Part shown: piece by piece, positions 14,652 to 22,964 of the stretch
How positions within the stretch are numbered: position 1 is the first letter of the stretch
Layout: the number at the start of each line of letters is the position of its first letter
NCBI GenBank assembly: GCA_017403825.1
Contig: JAFRDO010000018.1
Coordinates: 1-57,107 of the forward strand
Direction: 5' to 3'
DNA length: 57,107 nucleotides
Source: Kiritimatiellia bacterium
GTDB lineage: Bacteria; Verrucomicrobiota; Kiritimatiellia; RFP12; UBA1067
The notes under the pieces: model-generated
What the model saw: only the letters and a program-made list of their open reading frames with translations
Told to the model about the DNA's origin: nothing
Database searches by the model: none
Made by a program: the position numbers and the translations under genes

Positions 14652-15794
14652 TCAGACAACCTCAGAGGCGAATTCGCCCTTCGCAAGACGCGTGACGAGG
14701 CGCGTGCCGCGCTTCAGCGAGGCGGCGTCGCGCACGACTGTGCCGTCCTCGGTGCGCGTCAGAGAATAGCCGCGTTCAAGGACGCCGTAAGGGGACAAGA
14801 GACGCATCTTCGTCGCGGCGTGCTCCAGCCTGCGCTCAAGCCGCTCGCGGCAGAGCGTCAGGGCGCTGACGAGCGCGTCCGAAAGATGGTCCGTGCGCTG
14901 GGCGAAGAACTCTCCGCGGCTGCGCAAGGAAGCGACCAGCTGGCGGTCGCAGACCGAAATGCGCTGACGAAGCTCGGCAACGACCGGCACGGCGAGTTCA
15001 GCCGCCATGGAGGGAGTGCCTGCTCGGACGTCTGCGGCGAAGTCGCAGAGCGTGAAGTCCGTCTCGTGCCCGACGGCGGACACGACCGGTATCTCCGACG
15101 CGGCGACAGCGCGCACGAGCGTCTCGTCGTTGAAGCAGAACAGGTCCTCGAAGCTCCCGCCGCCGCGCGCGACGATTAGCAGGTCGGCCTTCCAGTCTAG
15201 CGACGGGTCGTTGAAATAGGCAAGGCCTCGCACGACGGACGCGGCAGCGGCGGCACCCTGCACCTGACACGGGAAGAGGCGTATCTCCAAGTCCGGGAAA
15301 CGACGCGAAAGGACCGTGCACATGTCGTGTACGACAGCGCCAGCCTCGCTCGTCACGAGCCCGATGCGCCGCGGCAAGAACGGCAACGGACGCTTCCGTG
15401 ACGCATCGAAGAGCCCCTCCTTCTCCAGCTTTGCCTTCAGCTCAAGGTACCGCTGCATGAGGTCGCCCTCACCGACCAGCTTTGCCGCAAGCACGACGAG
15501 CTGGTAATTTCCCCGCGGCGCATAGATGGAGACATTGCCGTACACCACGACCTTCGCGCCATCCTTCAGTCCCGCTGCCGCCCGGCAGCGTCCAAGGGCA
15601 CTTGCGAACATCACTGCCTGTATCTGCGCACCTGAGTCCTTCAGCGTAAAGTAGGCGTGGCCGGACGGATAGAGCCGCCAACCGCTGATCTCGGCCTCGA
15701 CGTAGATGCGTGTGAAGCGCGGCTCGAGCGCGGCCTTGAGCTGGGCCGTAAGGGCCGAGACGGTGAACGGTTTCGGATGGGGACTCTCCGCCAT
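14652..15794 (-). CDS. xseA: Exodeoxyribonuclease VII large subunit
   Basis: 380 residues. An N-terminal OB-fold (TRIYVEAEISGWRLYPSGHA followed by YFTLKD) precedes the catalytic part with GLVTSEAGAVVHD, IVARGGGSFEDL, AVGHETDFTLCD and RAGTPSMAAEL, all characteristic of XseA. The coiled C-terminal region is shorter than in E. coli (456 aa). It degrades single-stranded DNA together with XseB, which is not in the window. It starts one base after the ftsW stop. Confidence 0.93.
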   Translation of the reverse strand: MAESPHPKPFTVSALTAQLKAALEPRFTRIYVEAEISGWRLYPSGHAYFTLKDSGAQIQAVMFASALGRCRAAAGLKDGAKVVVYGNVSIYAPRGNYQLVVLAAKLVGEGDLMQRYLELKAKLEKEGLFDASRKRPLPFLPRRIGLVTSEAGAVVHDMCTVLSRRFPDLEIRLFPCQVQGAAAAASVVRGLAYFNDPSLDWKADLLIVARGGGSFEDLFCFNDETLVRAVAASEIPVVSAVGHETDFTLCDFAADVRAGTPSMAAELAVPVVAELRQRISVCDRQLVASLRSRGEFFAQRTDHLSDALVSALTLCRERLERRLEHAATKMRLLSPYGVLERGYSLTRTEDGTVVRDAASLKRGTRLVTRLAKGEFASEVV

Positions 15795-15795
15795 C

Positions 15796-16911
15796 TCAGG
15801 CCGCCCTCATAAGCACCTTGCGCCCGAGCGCATGCTTGCGGTCACGGTAGGAGTGGATGCCCACGGAGAGGATCGTGCCGACCGCAAAGAACGCGCTCAG
15901 CAGGTTCGTGCCGCCATAGCTGAAGAACGGCAGGGCCATGCCCTTCGTCGGCAATGCCTTGCAGACGACTCCAAGGTTGAACATCGCCTGGAAGAATATG
16001 ATGAAAGCCATCCCGATCACGAGGAAGCGCCCGAAGCGATCGCTGGCCCGCCGCGCGATGTAGACGGAAAGCCCGAAGAACGCGGCAAAGAGAAGAAGGA
16101 CGGCGACGGAAAACACGATGCCCAGCTCCTCCGCGCCGACGGCGAAGACGAAGTCCGTGTGCGCCTCCGGCAAGTACAGATGCTTCTGCATGGATTCCCC
16201 GAGGCCGACTCCCCACAGCCCGCCGTTGCTGATTGCGGCAAGAGCCATGTTCACCTGGTAGAGGGCACGTTCGTCGAAGAGGCGAGCCACGCGGTTCGCG
16301 TTGGTCAGCACCTTATAGGCCACGACGACGATGCCGATAAGCGCGAACGGCGCCATATGCTGGATTCGCGTGCCGGAAACGAACATGACCAGAAACCCCA
16401 CCAAGCCCACGACCATGACGGAGCCGAAATCCGGCTCGCGGAGAATGGGCACCGCAAGAACGGCTATCAGCACCGCCGGCCAAAACGCTCCGCGCATGAA
16501 CAGCTCGACCCTGTAGCCCGCCTTGTCCTGCCAGACCGCCAGAGCAATGACGATCACGAGCTTCGCAAGTTCGCTCGGCTGCAGGCTGACGGGGCCAACG
16601 CTCAGCCAGCGGTGCGAGCCGTTGATGGCGCGCGCGCGAAGGACCGCCACCAGCAAAACTAGCACCACCGCGTAGAACGCCCACGTCAGGAACTCGCAAT
16701 CGCGCCACTTGCGATAGTCGAAAATCGACACTAAGACCACCAGCACAATGCCACCAGCCAGATACTCGAACTGGCGGCGCATGAAGAAGTATGCGTCGCC
16801 GCTGTGATAGCGCACGGCGTTCGCTTCGCTCGCGCTGGAGAGAACGACAAGGCCCAGCAGCACGAGAGCCGTGACTACCAGGCCAAATGCGAGAAGTGCG
16901 GATTTGCGCAC
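15796..16911 (-). CDS. ftsW: FtsW/RodA-type SEDS glycosyltransferase
   Basis: 371 residues with about ten membrane helices. SEDS motifs: YHSGDAYFFMRRQ, INGSHRWLSVGP, LQPSELAKLVIV, VVGLVGFLVMFVSG, and the C-terminal LPFFSYGGTNLL. It polymerises lipid II into glycan strands at the septum. The context next to murD favours FtsW over RodA. GTG start 16911 with AAGG upstream, seven bases after the LysM gene. Confidence 0.88.
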   Translation of the reverse strand: MRKSALLAFGLVVTALVLLGLVVLSSASEANAVRYHSGDAYFFMRRQFEYLAGGIVLVVLVSIFDYRKWRDCEFLTWAFYAVVLVLLVAVLRARAINGSHRWLSVGPVSLQPSELAKLVIVIALAVWQDKAGYRVELFMRGAFWPAVLIAVLAVPILREPDFGSVMVVGLVGFLVMFVSGTRIQHMAPFALIGIVVVAYKVLTNANRVARLFDERALYQVNMALAAISNGGLWGVGLGESMQKHLYLPEAHTDFVFAVGAEELGIVFSVAVLLLFAAFFGLSVYIARRASDRFGRFLVIGMAFIIFFQAMFNLGVVCKALPTKGMALPFFSYGGTNLLSAFFAVGTILSVGIHSYRDRKHALGRKVLMRAA

Positions 16912-16917
16912 TTCGCC

Positions 16918-17985
16918 TTACTGCTGCGCGTAAGCCGGCAGCTTGATGATCTGCCCGGGGACGAGCTGATCGTTGTCACCGAGATTGTTGAGCTCGCGGA
17001 TGACCGCAGCGGAGACGCCAAAGCGAATGGATACGCCGGTTATGTCGTCTCCCTCCTGCACGACATACGTCGTCGTCTCGGGGGTTTCATCGGCAGAAAC
17101 CGCGGGGGCAGGAGCGGGCTGTGCCTCGGCCGCAGGAGCGGCCTCCTGCGCCGGTTCGGCGGCCGCAGGAGCTGCATCGTCAGCAGCAGGAGCGGCGGGG
17201 GCGGGCGCAGCAGCGGGCTTGGCCGGCTTGGCGGCAACGGCCTTCTTCTCCGCAACAACGGCGGGCTTGGCCGGCTTGGCAGCAACGACCTTCTCGGCCG
17301 GGATCTTCAGCTTCTGGCCAATGCGCAGCATGTCCTTGGAAAGTCCGTTCAGCTCCTTGAGCTGACGAATGCTGATGCCGTTCGCGTAAGCGATCGCACC
17401 AAGCGTGTCGCCGTTCTTCACGACATATTCCTTAGTCGCGCCCGCGTAAGGAGCGTACGGCTTCCTAAGCGACTTGGCGGCAACTGCCTTCGCAGGCTCC
17501 TTCTGCACCCCGACGTCGATCTTGCCGGGAAGCTTGATCTTCTGCCCGACGCGCACGATGTTCTTCTCCCCGATGGACGGGTTCAGCCTCTTGATGGACG
17601 AGATCGTGACGTTGAACTTCTTGGAGATCTTCGCGAGGTAGTCGCCGCTCTGGACGATGTAAATCGTAGTCTCCGGCTCGGCAACGACCGGCTCAGGCGC
17701 TGGCGTGGCAACAGGCGCCTCCTCTACGGTGCAAGTGCAGTCTGGTGCGCCGCACGTGCAAGGCTTCGTGTGTCGTGTGCCTGGAGCGCAACGGCACTTT
17801 GCCACCGGAGCGTCTTTCACCTCGATTACGCCAGGTGTCGTTGTCGTTGTCGCCGCCGGGGTCGGCTGCTCTACGACGGTCGTAGGCTTGTTCTGAGAGT
17901 CTCCGCCACGGTTGTAGTCAGGGTCCTTGCAGCCGGCAATCGCCGCGACCGCCGCGACGCCGATCACCATTCCGAACTTGTTCAT
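16918..17985 (-). CDS. Lipoprotein with three LysM domains
   Basis: 355 residues. The signal sequence ends in a lipobox-like AAIAGC (Cys19). Residues 64-85 hold seven cysteines (KCRCAPG ... CTCGAPDCTC). LysM domains lie at about 109-153, 186-230 and 306-350 (for example VKNGDTLGAIAYANGIS). They are separated by Ala/Pro/Lys-rich linkers with repeated AAKPAKPA. LysM binds peptidoglycan glycan, so this should tether to the wall from a membrane. Its ATG overlaps the murD stop (ATGA) and it precedes ftsW, implying a division-linked role. Confidence 0.8.
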   Translation of the reverse strand: MNKFGMVIGVAAVAAIAGCKDPDYNRGGDSQNKPTTVVEQPTPAATTTTTPGVIEVKDAPVAKCRCAPGTRHTKPCTCGAPDCTCTVEEAPVATPAPEPVVAEPETTIYIVQSGDYLAKISKKFNVTISSIKRLNPSIGEKNIVRVGQKIKLPGKIDVGVQKEPAKAVAAKSLRKPYAPYAGATKEYVVKNGDTLGAIAYANGISIRQLKELNGLSKDMLRIGQKLKIPAEKVVAAKPAKPAVVAEKKAVAAKPAKPAAAPAPAAPAADDAAPAAAEPAQEAAPAAEAQPAPAPAVSADETPETTTYVVQEGDDITGVSIRFGVSAAVIRELNNLGDNDQLVPGQIIKLPAYAQQ

Positions 17986-19100
17986 TTGTCTGTTCCTTCT
18001 TTCTTGACTTTGACGAGTCCCGCGAAGACGTCCCCGCGTTCCCCGAAACTTTGAAACTGGTCGAAGCTCGCAGCTCCGGGCGACAGCAGAACCGTCTCAC
18101 CCCTCGCCGCATCGCACATCGCGCCCGCAACCGCCCTTTCCAGCGTGCCGCAAATTTCGCAATCCACGGTGCCGCGCCAGACCGCCGCAAGCGCTTCCGC
18201 GCCCTTGCCGATAAGATACACTTTTTTGACCCGTCTTGTCAAGACGGGCAGGGCCATCGACGGGTCGTCGCCCTTGAGCAGTCCGCCTGCAATCAGGCGC
18301 ACTCCGCCGCCCGCCATCGTCACTCCTGCGACAAGCGCGGCAATGCTCGTCGCCTTCGAGTCATCGACGAAGCGAACGCCGTCAATCTCAGCGACAAGCT
18401 GAAAGCGATGCGGCAGCGGCTCGAACAATGCGAACGCCCTGCGGACCGCCGCGTCATCAAGGCCCGCCTCGCGCATGAGCCACGCGGCGGCCAGACCGTT
18501 CGCGGCAAGCACGTCGTTGTCGAAGTAAGAACCTGCGAAAAGCGCCCCGGCCTCGTCGCGCGCGGCGTCAGCGCACACCGCCGAGAAGTCGCGCGGACGC
18601 GCCGTCATGGAAAGCAGGCGACGCTTCAGCAAATGATACGCCGCCACAGAGCCGTGCCGGTCGAGATGATCCTCCTGAAGGTTCAATAGCGCCGCCGCCT
18701 CGAATGCGTCCGGTCCAAGCGAAGTCGTCTCCATCATGAACGACGACACCTCGACCACCGCCCACGCAGGACCTGACGGCGCTTCGGACATCGCGACTTC
18801 GCACACGGGCGTGCCGTAGTTGCCGCATGCGACCGCCCTGACGCCAGCAAGGCAAAGGCCGTCCGCGACAGCCTTGACTACGCTCGACTTGCCCTTCGAG
18901 CCTGTGACTGCGAGGAGCCGCCAGCCGCGACGCTTCAGCTCTTCGCAACCGGCCTGCAGTTCGCTGACGACGCGGATTCCAGGGCTCGCCACGACAAGGT
19001 CGCACCCGTCGGTCACATCAACCTCGCGACCTCCGGCGCGGAACATCGCCTCAGCGGCCTTGCCGCTCGCGCCACGGCCGAGAACGAGAACCTTGCCCAT
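17982..19100 (-). CDS. murD: UDP-N-acetylmuramoyl-L-alanine:D-glutamate ligase
   Basis: 372 residues: N-terminal Rossmann-type part (KVLVLGRGASGKAA), ATP loop VTGSKGKSSVVKAVA, CGNYGTPV, EVSSFMMETT, NLQEDHLDRHGS, FVDDSKATS, and C-terminal IAGGLLKGDD and LLSPGAASFDQF. It adds D-Glu to UDP-MurNAc-Ala. It is clearly shorter than typical MurD (about 440), mostly in the N-terminal and middle linkers, but all catalytic motifs are present. In operon with the LysM lipoprotein and ftsW. Confidence 0.88.
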   Translation of the reverse strand: MGKVLVLGRGASGKAAEAMFRAGGREVDVTDGCDLVVASPGIRVVSELQAGCEELKRRGWRLLAVTGSKGKSSVVKAVADGLCLAGVRAVACGNYGTPVCEVAMSEAPSGPAWAVVEVSSFMMETTSLGPDAFEAAALLNLQEDHLDRHGSVAAYHLLKRRLLSMTARPRDFSAVCADAARDEAGALFAGSYFDNDVLAANGLAAAWLMREAGLDDAAVRRAFALFEPLPHRFQLVAEIDGVRFVDDSKATSIAALVAGVTMAGGGVRLIAGGLLKGDDPSMALPVLTRRVKKVYLIGKGAEALAAVWRGTVDCEICGTLERAVAGAMCDAARGETVLLSPGAASFDQFQSFGERGDVFAGLVKVKKEGTDK

Positions 19101-19101
19101 G

Positions 19102-20133
19102 TCAGACGGCCCTTTCGCGGAACACTGCGTCCATCAGCGCGGCGCACTTGCCGCAGTGCCGGCAGTCGTTCGCGTCGCTGCAGCCGCGCACCTCGCGCCA
19201 AAGCGGCAGGTTCTCGTCGAACGACCTGTTGTCAAAAGACTTCGGCAGCACATGGCAGGCGTCCATCAGGTCGGCAAGGTTGCCGTCGTAGGAATACGTC
19301 GCATATGCGTTCAGCACTTCCACAGGGTGCGGATGACGGCGCGTCGCCAGTTTCACGATGTCAACGTGCTCCTCGTACTCCGGCAAGTCTTCAGGACGTA
19401 TCCACGTCGAACGCAGGAAGTCCTCGTAGCGTCCGCGCTCGTAGTTCTCCTTGCAGAGGAAAAACGTGAAGCCGTAGTCCTTCATGGTCGCGACGTCCTG
19501 CGGACGGCGCCCGTCGCCGTGCCCGTGCAGGTTATCGTGGAACGTCTGGTACGGGCACTGCCTGATGCAGCCGGAATTCGCCTGCATTCCAAGGACCTTT
19601 CCGTTGGCCCTCGACCAGCGAGCAAGCTCGGCGAGCCAATCGAGTTCGCGGTGGCGTTCGCGCGACGCGTAGAACGAGTCGAAGAGGTCCATTATCGGCT
19701 CGAAGCCGACGGTGCCGTGGACGCGGATGTTGACGCTCAGGCGAATCTTGACGGACGGGAACCAGCGGCGCAACACCTTCGCTATGAACGGCGACGTCGT
19801 GGTCACGGTATCCGGGAAAAGTCCCGCCGCGTCCATCTCGCGGAGATTGCGCGAGACGAAGTCGGCAAGCTCTGGAGAAATGGCGGCGTCGCCGTAGCAG
19901 TTGCAGTTGAAGAGCGTATCCAGCTCGACGCCGTTCGCCCTGGCCCACGCCAAGTCAGCGACCATGCGCGCGCGCAGCTCAGGCGTGAAGTCCGGCGCGG
20001 GACGGCAGCTGAGAACGCCAGGCCAGGCGAAGAACGTCTCGCGTATACGACCCAGGTGCGGCGCGCAGGCGGACTGGAAGTCCGCGTTAAGGAAGTGCCC
20101 TACTGCAAGCGTGCGCTTCACCGTCGGATTCAC
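19102..20133 (-). CDS. Cysteine-rich protein, possibly peptidase U32-like
   Basis: 343 residues, GTG start 20133, adjacent to murD. Features: FNCNCYGDAA, a barrel-like pattern of strands, QANSGCIRQCPYQTFHDN in the second half, and a C-terminal GCSDANDCRHCGKC cluster fit for an Fe-S or zinc site. The C-x-R-x-C-x(3)-F segment recalls U32 family TIM-barrel proteins, some of which act in tRNA hydroxylation. Proximity to queF would fit a tRNA-modification role. The family assignment is tentative. Confidence 0.4.
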   Translation of the reverse strand: MNPTVKRTLAVGHFLNADFQSACAPHLGRIRETFFAWPGVLSCRPAPDFTPELRARMVADLAWARANGVELDTLFNCNCYGDAAISPELADFVSRNLREMDAAGLFPDTVTTTSPFIAKVLRRWFPSVKIRLSVNIRVHGTVGFEPIMDLFDSFYASRERHRELDWLAELARWSRANGKVLGMQANSGCIRQCPYQTFHDNLHGHGDGRRPQDVATMKDYGFTFFLCKENYERGRYEDFLRSTWIRPEDLPEYEEHVDIVKLATRRHPHPVEVLNAYATYSYDGNLADLMDACHVLPKSFDNRSFDENLPLWREVRGCSDANDCRHCGKCAALMDAVFRERAV

Positions 20134-20145
20134 CTTGAGCAGGCC

Positions 20146-20610
20146 TCAGTCCCTGACGCCACGCCATTCGGCGAAGCGCCGCGCGGCCAGCGCCTTCCAC
20201 TTCGCGCCGACGCCACCGTTCACGAACGGGTCTATCGTTATGCCTCCGCGCGCGGCGAACTTGCCGAACACCTCCATGTACTTCGGCTTCAGAAGTTTGG
20301 TCAGGTCGTCGTATATGACATTCACCACGTCCTCGTGGAAGTCGCCGCGGTTGCGAAAACCAAACAGATAAAGCTTTAGCGACTTCGATTCGACGAGACG
20401 CTTCGCGGGAACGTACCGCACCGTCAGCGTCGCGAAGTCGGGCTGGCCAGTCACAGGGCAGAGCGTGGTGAACTCCGGCGCCGTGAACGTAACCCAGTAG
20501 TCGCGGTCGGGGTTCCTGTTGTCGAAGGCGTCCAGGACGCCCGGGTCGTAGCCTTTCGGGGCTTCGATCTTCCTGCCAAGGGCTGTCAGCTTTCCGAGGT
20601 CGTTTCTCAT
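20146..20610 (-). CDS. queF: NADPH-dependent preQ0 reductase
   Basis: 154 residues, unimodular QueF. Cys51 in EFTTLCPVTGQPD forms the thioimide with preQ0 and Asp58 is the proton donor. ESKSLKLYLFGFRN is the family NADPH/substrate motif, and FHEDVVN follows. It reduces preQ0 to preQ1 in queuosine synthesis. Start ATG 20610 has no Shine-Dalgarno but a TATAAT box seven bases upstream. First gene of the queF to xseA run. Confidence 0.93.
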   Translation of the reverse strand: MRNDLGKLTALGRKIEAPKGYDPGVLDAFDNRNPDRDYWVTFTAPEFTTLCPVTGQPDFATLTVRYVPAKRLVESKSLKLYLFGFRNRGDFHEDVVNVIYDDLTKLLKPKYMEVFGKFAARGGITIDPFVNGGVGAKWKALAARRFAEWRGVRD

Positions 20611-20617
20611 GACGTGG

Positions 20618-20623
20618 ATTATA
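20618..20623 (-). promoter_or_regulatory. Extended -10 box seven bases before queF
   Basis: Minus strand GGTTATGGTATAATCCACGTC then ATG, only a few bases after the transporter stop at 20632. It implies a leaderless queF mRNA and a new transcription unit. Confidence 0.7.
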
Positions 20624-20631
20624 CCATAACC

Positions 20632-22002
20632 TTACTGCGCATAGGCGTTGGCGCGAGTGCGCCAGAGGAATGCGAAGAGAACCGCTCCTGTCGCCGCCGT
20701 GGAGGCTGCGACCATGAGAGGCAAGTGCCAGCCGCCCGAAGACTGCGCGAGGTTGCCGAACACCTTGCCGGCCACGGACACGCCCACATACGAGAAGAGC
20801 GACACGAAGCCTATGGACGTTCCAGCGAAGCGGTTCGTAGAGAGGTTGGTGGCCGTGACACCTGTGAGCGCCTGCGGACCGTAGACGCAGAACCCGCCGA
20901 GGCAGAGCGCGGCGGCGCCGACAATTCCCGAAGGGAGAAACCAGAACGCCGCGAAGAGCGCTGCGGTGAGCAACATCAGGAACACGCACAGGCGCGGAGC
21001 GCGGCCACCGAAAATGCGGTCGGTCGCCCAGCCGGCGAAGAGCATCCCCACTATGCCAGCGAACTCGAAGAGCATGATGACAGTCCCCGACTCGCTGGGC
21101 GTGAATCCCTTCGCCTCCTGGAGCATCGTGGGACCCCAGTCAGCGACGAGCGCACGCACGGCGTTTATAGTCACATTGATGAACCCCAGCATCCAGATGA
21201 CGGGATTGAGAAAGACCATGCGCATCGCCGAGAGGTCCTTCGCGTCGTCCGCCTTGGCGGCGTCAGCGTCTTTGGAAACCTTGGTTCCCGGGAGATCCGG
21301 CATGCCCTCGTCCTTCGGCGTCCCCGGCAGCCAGACCAGCATGAGCAAAAGCCCTAGTGCGCCAAGGATGGCCATCGCCCAGAAGCACCAGCGCCACATG
21401 CCGACGCCCTGGTTGGCGGACCCGATAACGCCAAGCCCCATGATCACGCCGCAGACCTTCGCGACGAGCCCGCCGCCGATGGAGTGCGAAGTGTTCCAAA
21501 CGCTCATCTTCGTGGCAAGCTCCTTCGGCGGAACCCAGAACGCGATCAGCTTGGCGCACGGCGGAAAGCCTGTCCCCTGGAAGAACTGGTTAAGGACAAG
21601 GAGAAGTCCGAACGTCCACGCGAGCGCGGCGGTCGACGAGGACGCCGCGCCGCCCGCCGCTTCACCGGAGAACAGCGAGGCGATCTGCGGCGCGAAGCCG
21701 AACGCAACGTTGACGAGCGTACAGACAAGGAGCCCGAGGCAGAACATCTTCCTTGGGCTCACCTTGTCGCCGATGATTCCGTTAAGGAACTTGGAGAGCC
21801 CGTAGACGATGCCGCCCCAGAAGAGGAAGTTGCCCAGCATCGGCTTCGATATGCCGCAGTCCTGCTGGAGACCTGGCATCGCGAAAGAGAAGTTCTTCCG
21901 CATGAAGTAGAAGATGGTGTAGCCGATCATCGTGGCGAAAAGCATCCGCCACTGCATGCGGCCGAACTTCCGGTCCGTTGCCGGATCGTCAAAGAGCTTC
22001 AT
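20632..22002 (-). CDS. GlpT/UhpT-type organophosphate:phosphate antiporter (MFS)
   Basis: 456 residues, about 12 membrane helices. YTIFYFMRKNFSFAMPGLQQ with FWGGIVYGLSKF, and GFFPPCAKLI-like GTGFPPCAKLIAFWV, are features of the OPA family that swaps glycerol-3-phosphate or hexose-phosphate for phosphate. GGRAPRLCVF and the final VAGKVFGNLAQSSGGW also fit. Its ATG overlaps the stop of the glycerophosphodiesterase gene, so glycerol-3-phosphate is the likely cargo. Confidence 0.85.
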   Translation of the reverse strand: MKLFDDPATDRKFGRMQWRMLFATMIGYTIFYFMRKNFSFAMPGLQQDCGISKPMLGNFLFWGGIVYGLSKFLNGIIGDKVSPRKMFCLGLLVCTLVNVAFGFAPQIASLFSGEAAGGAASSSTAALAWTFGLLLVLNQFFQGTGFPPCAKLIAFWVPPKELATKMSVWNTSHSIGGGLVAKVCGVIMGLGVIGSANQGVGMWRWCFWAMAILGALGLLLMLVWLPGTPKDEGMPDLPGTKVSKDADAAKADDAKDLSAMRMVFLNPVIWMLGFINVTINAVRALVADWGPTMLQEAKGFTPSESGTVIMLFEFAGIVGMLFAGWATDRIFGGRAPRLCVFLMLLTAALFAAFWFLPSGIVGAAALCLGGFCVYGPQALTGVTATNLSTNRFAGTSIGFVSLFSYVGVSVAGKVFGNLAQSSGGWHLPLMVAASTAATGAVLFAFLWRTRANAYAQ

Positions 22003-22958
22003 TCGCGGCAGCCCTCCTTGAGCTTGCGGATGACGGAGAACATCACGCTCGGATAGTCGGTGGAGAACCCGTCGCAGCCGAGGTCAAAGAGCTTGAAGTA
22101 GACCTCCTCAGTGTCGCCGCCCTCGAACGGAATCGAACAGACTGGAATGCCGTGAGCGTGGAACTCATCGATGAGCTTCTGGAGATACGAGGCGCGCGGC
22201 ACGAACGGCTCGGTGGCCTTGGGGTTGTAGTACGAGTGGAGCGACACGGCCGAAACGCCCTTGTAGCCGCCAGCGCGAACCTGATCCATGATCTTCTCGA
22301 AATGCGCCTCGAACCTAGCGATGTCGGCGGCGTTGTGCTCGGGCTTCGGCACGGGCCACGTGCCGATCCAGAGCAGCGTCTTGCCGCCAGGAAGTATCTT
22401 CGTCCATTCGACAGCTTTCTCGTAGTTCTCTCCGGTGTAATACACCTGGTCCTGCACGCCGGCCTCGACCGCCTTCTTTGCGATGTATTCAGGTCCAGCG
22501 CCCTTCTCGTCCACGAAGCAGAGGTACGTGGGGTGCCCCTTCATCGCGGCGAACGTCTCGTCTATCGTCGGAATCCGGTGGTTGCTGAAGTCGGCGGCGG
22601 AAGGATTGAGTTCCTTAAGGTAGGAGCCAACGTCGACATCCTTGATCTCAGCCCACGACACCTCCTTCGACACGTCCTTCTTCGCGAGTTCCGGGGATAT
22701 GCCGCGGGCCGTGCGCTTCAGGGTCCTGTCGTGGAGCATGATGCCTACGCCGTCCTTCGTCTTGCGGCAGTCGCACTCCAGCGCTGAACCGTTCTCCCAG
22801 CACCACTTGAACGTCTCGAGCGTGTTGTCGGGCCGCTCCAGCTTTCCGCCGCCGCGATGGACGTGTGACATGTAGAGGAGCCCCGTGCGATCGCAAGGGA
22901 GCGACATCGTGTATCCGGCGGCCAGTGCCGCAATGGACAGGTATCCGATAGCCTTCAT
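21999..22958 (-). CDS. Secreted glycerophosphodiester phosphodiesterase
   Basis: 319 residues with a signal peptide (1-18). Catalytic segment: VHRGGGKLERPDNTLETFKW, then ALECDCRKTKDG (metal ligands E-x-D) and MLHDRTLKRT (HD). Later come FSTDYPSVM and other TIM-barrel strands. GDPDs release glycerol-3-phosphate and an alcohol from deacylated phospholipids, here in the periplasm or outside. The ribosome site AAAGGTGA lies in the end of the PfkB gene. Paired with the GlpT-like transporter as in glpQ-glpT. Confidence 0.88.
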   Translation of the reverse strand: MKAIGYLSIAALAAGYTMSLPCDRTGLLYMSHVHRGGGKLERPDNTLETFKWCWENGSALECDCRKTKDGVGIMLHDRTLKRTARGISPELAKKDVSKEVSWAEIKDVDVGSYLKELNPSAADFSNHRIPTIDETFAAMKGHPTYLCFVDEKGAGPEYIAKKAVEAGVQDQVYYTGENYEKAVEWTKILPGGKTLLWIGTWPVPKPEHNAADIARFEAHFEKIMDQVRAGGYKGVSAVSLHSYYNPKATEPFVPRASYLQKLIDEFHAHGIPVCSIPFEGGDTEEVYFKLFDLGCDGFSTDYPSVMFSVIRKLKEGCRE

Positions 22959-22964
22959 TCTGAT

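Noticed and set aside
18820..20379. 519-codon plus-strand frame
   Set aside because: Antisense to murD, the U32-like gene and queF, with Arg/Ala-rich low-information sequence and no RBS.
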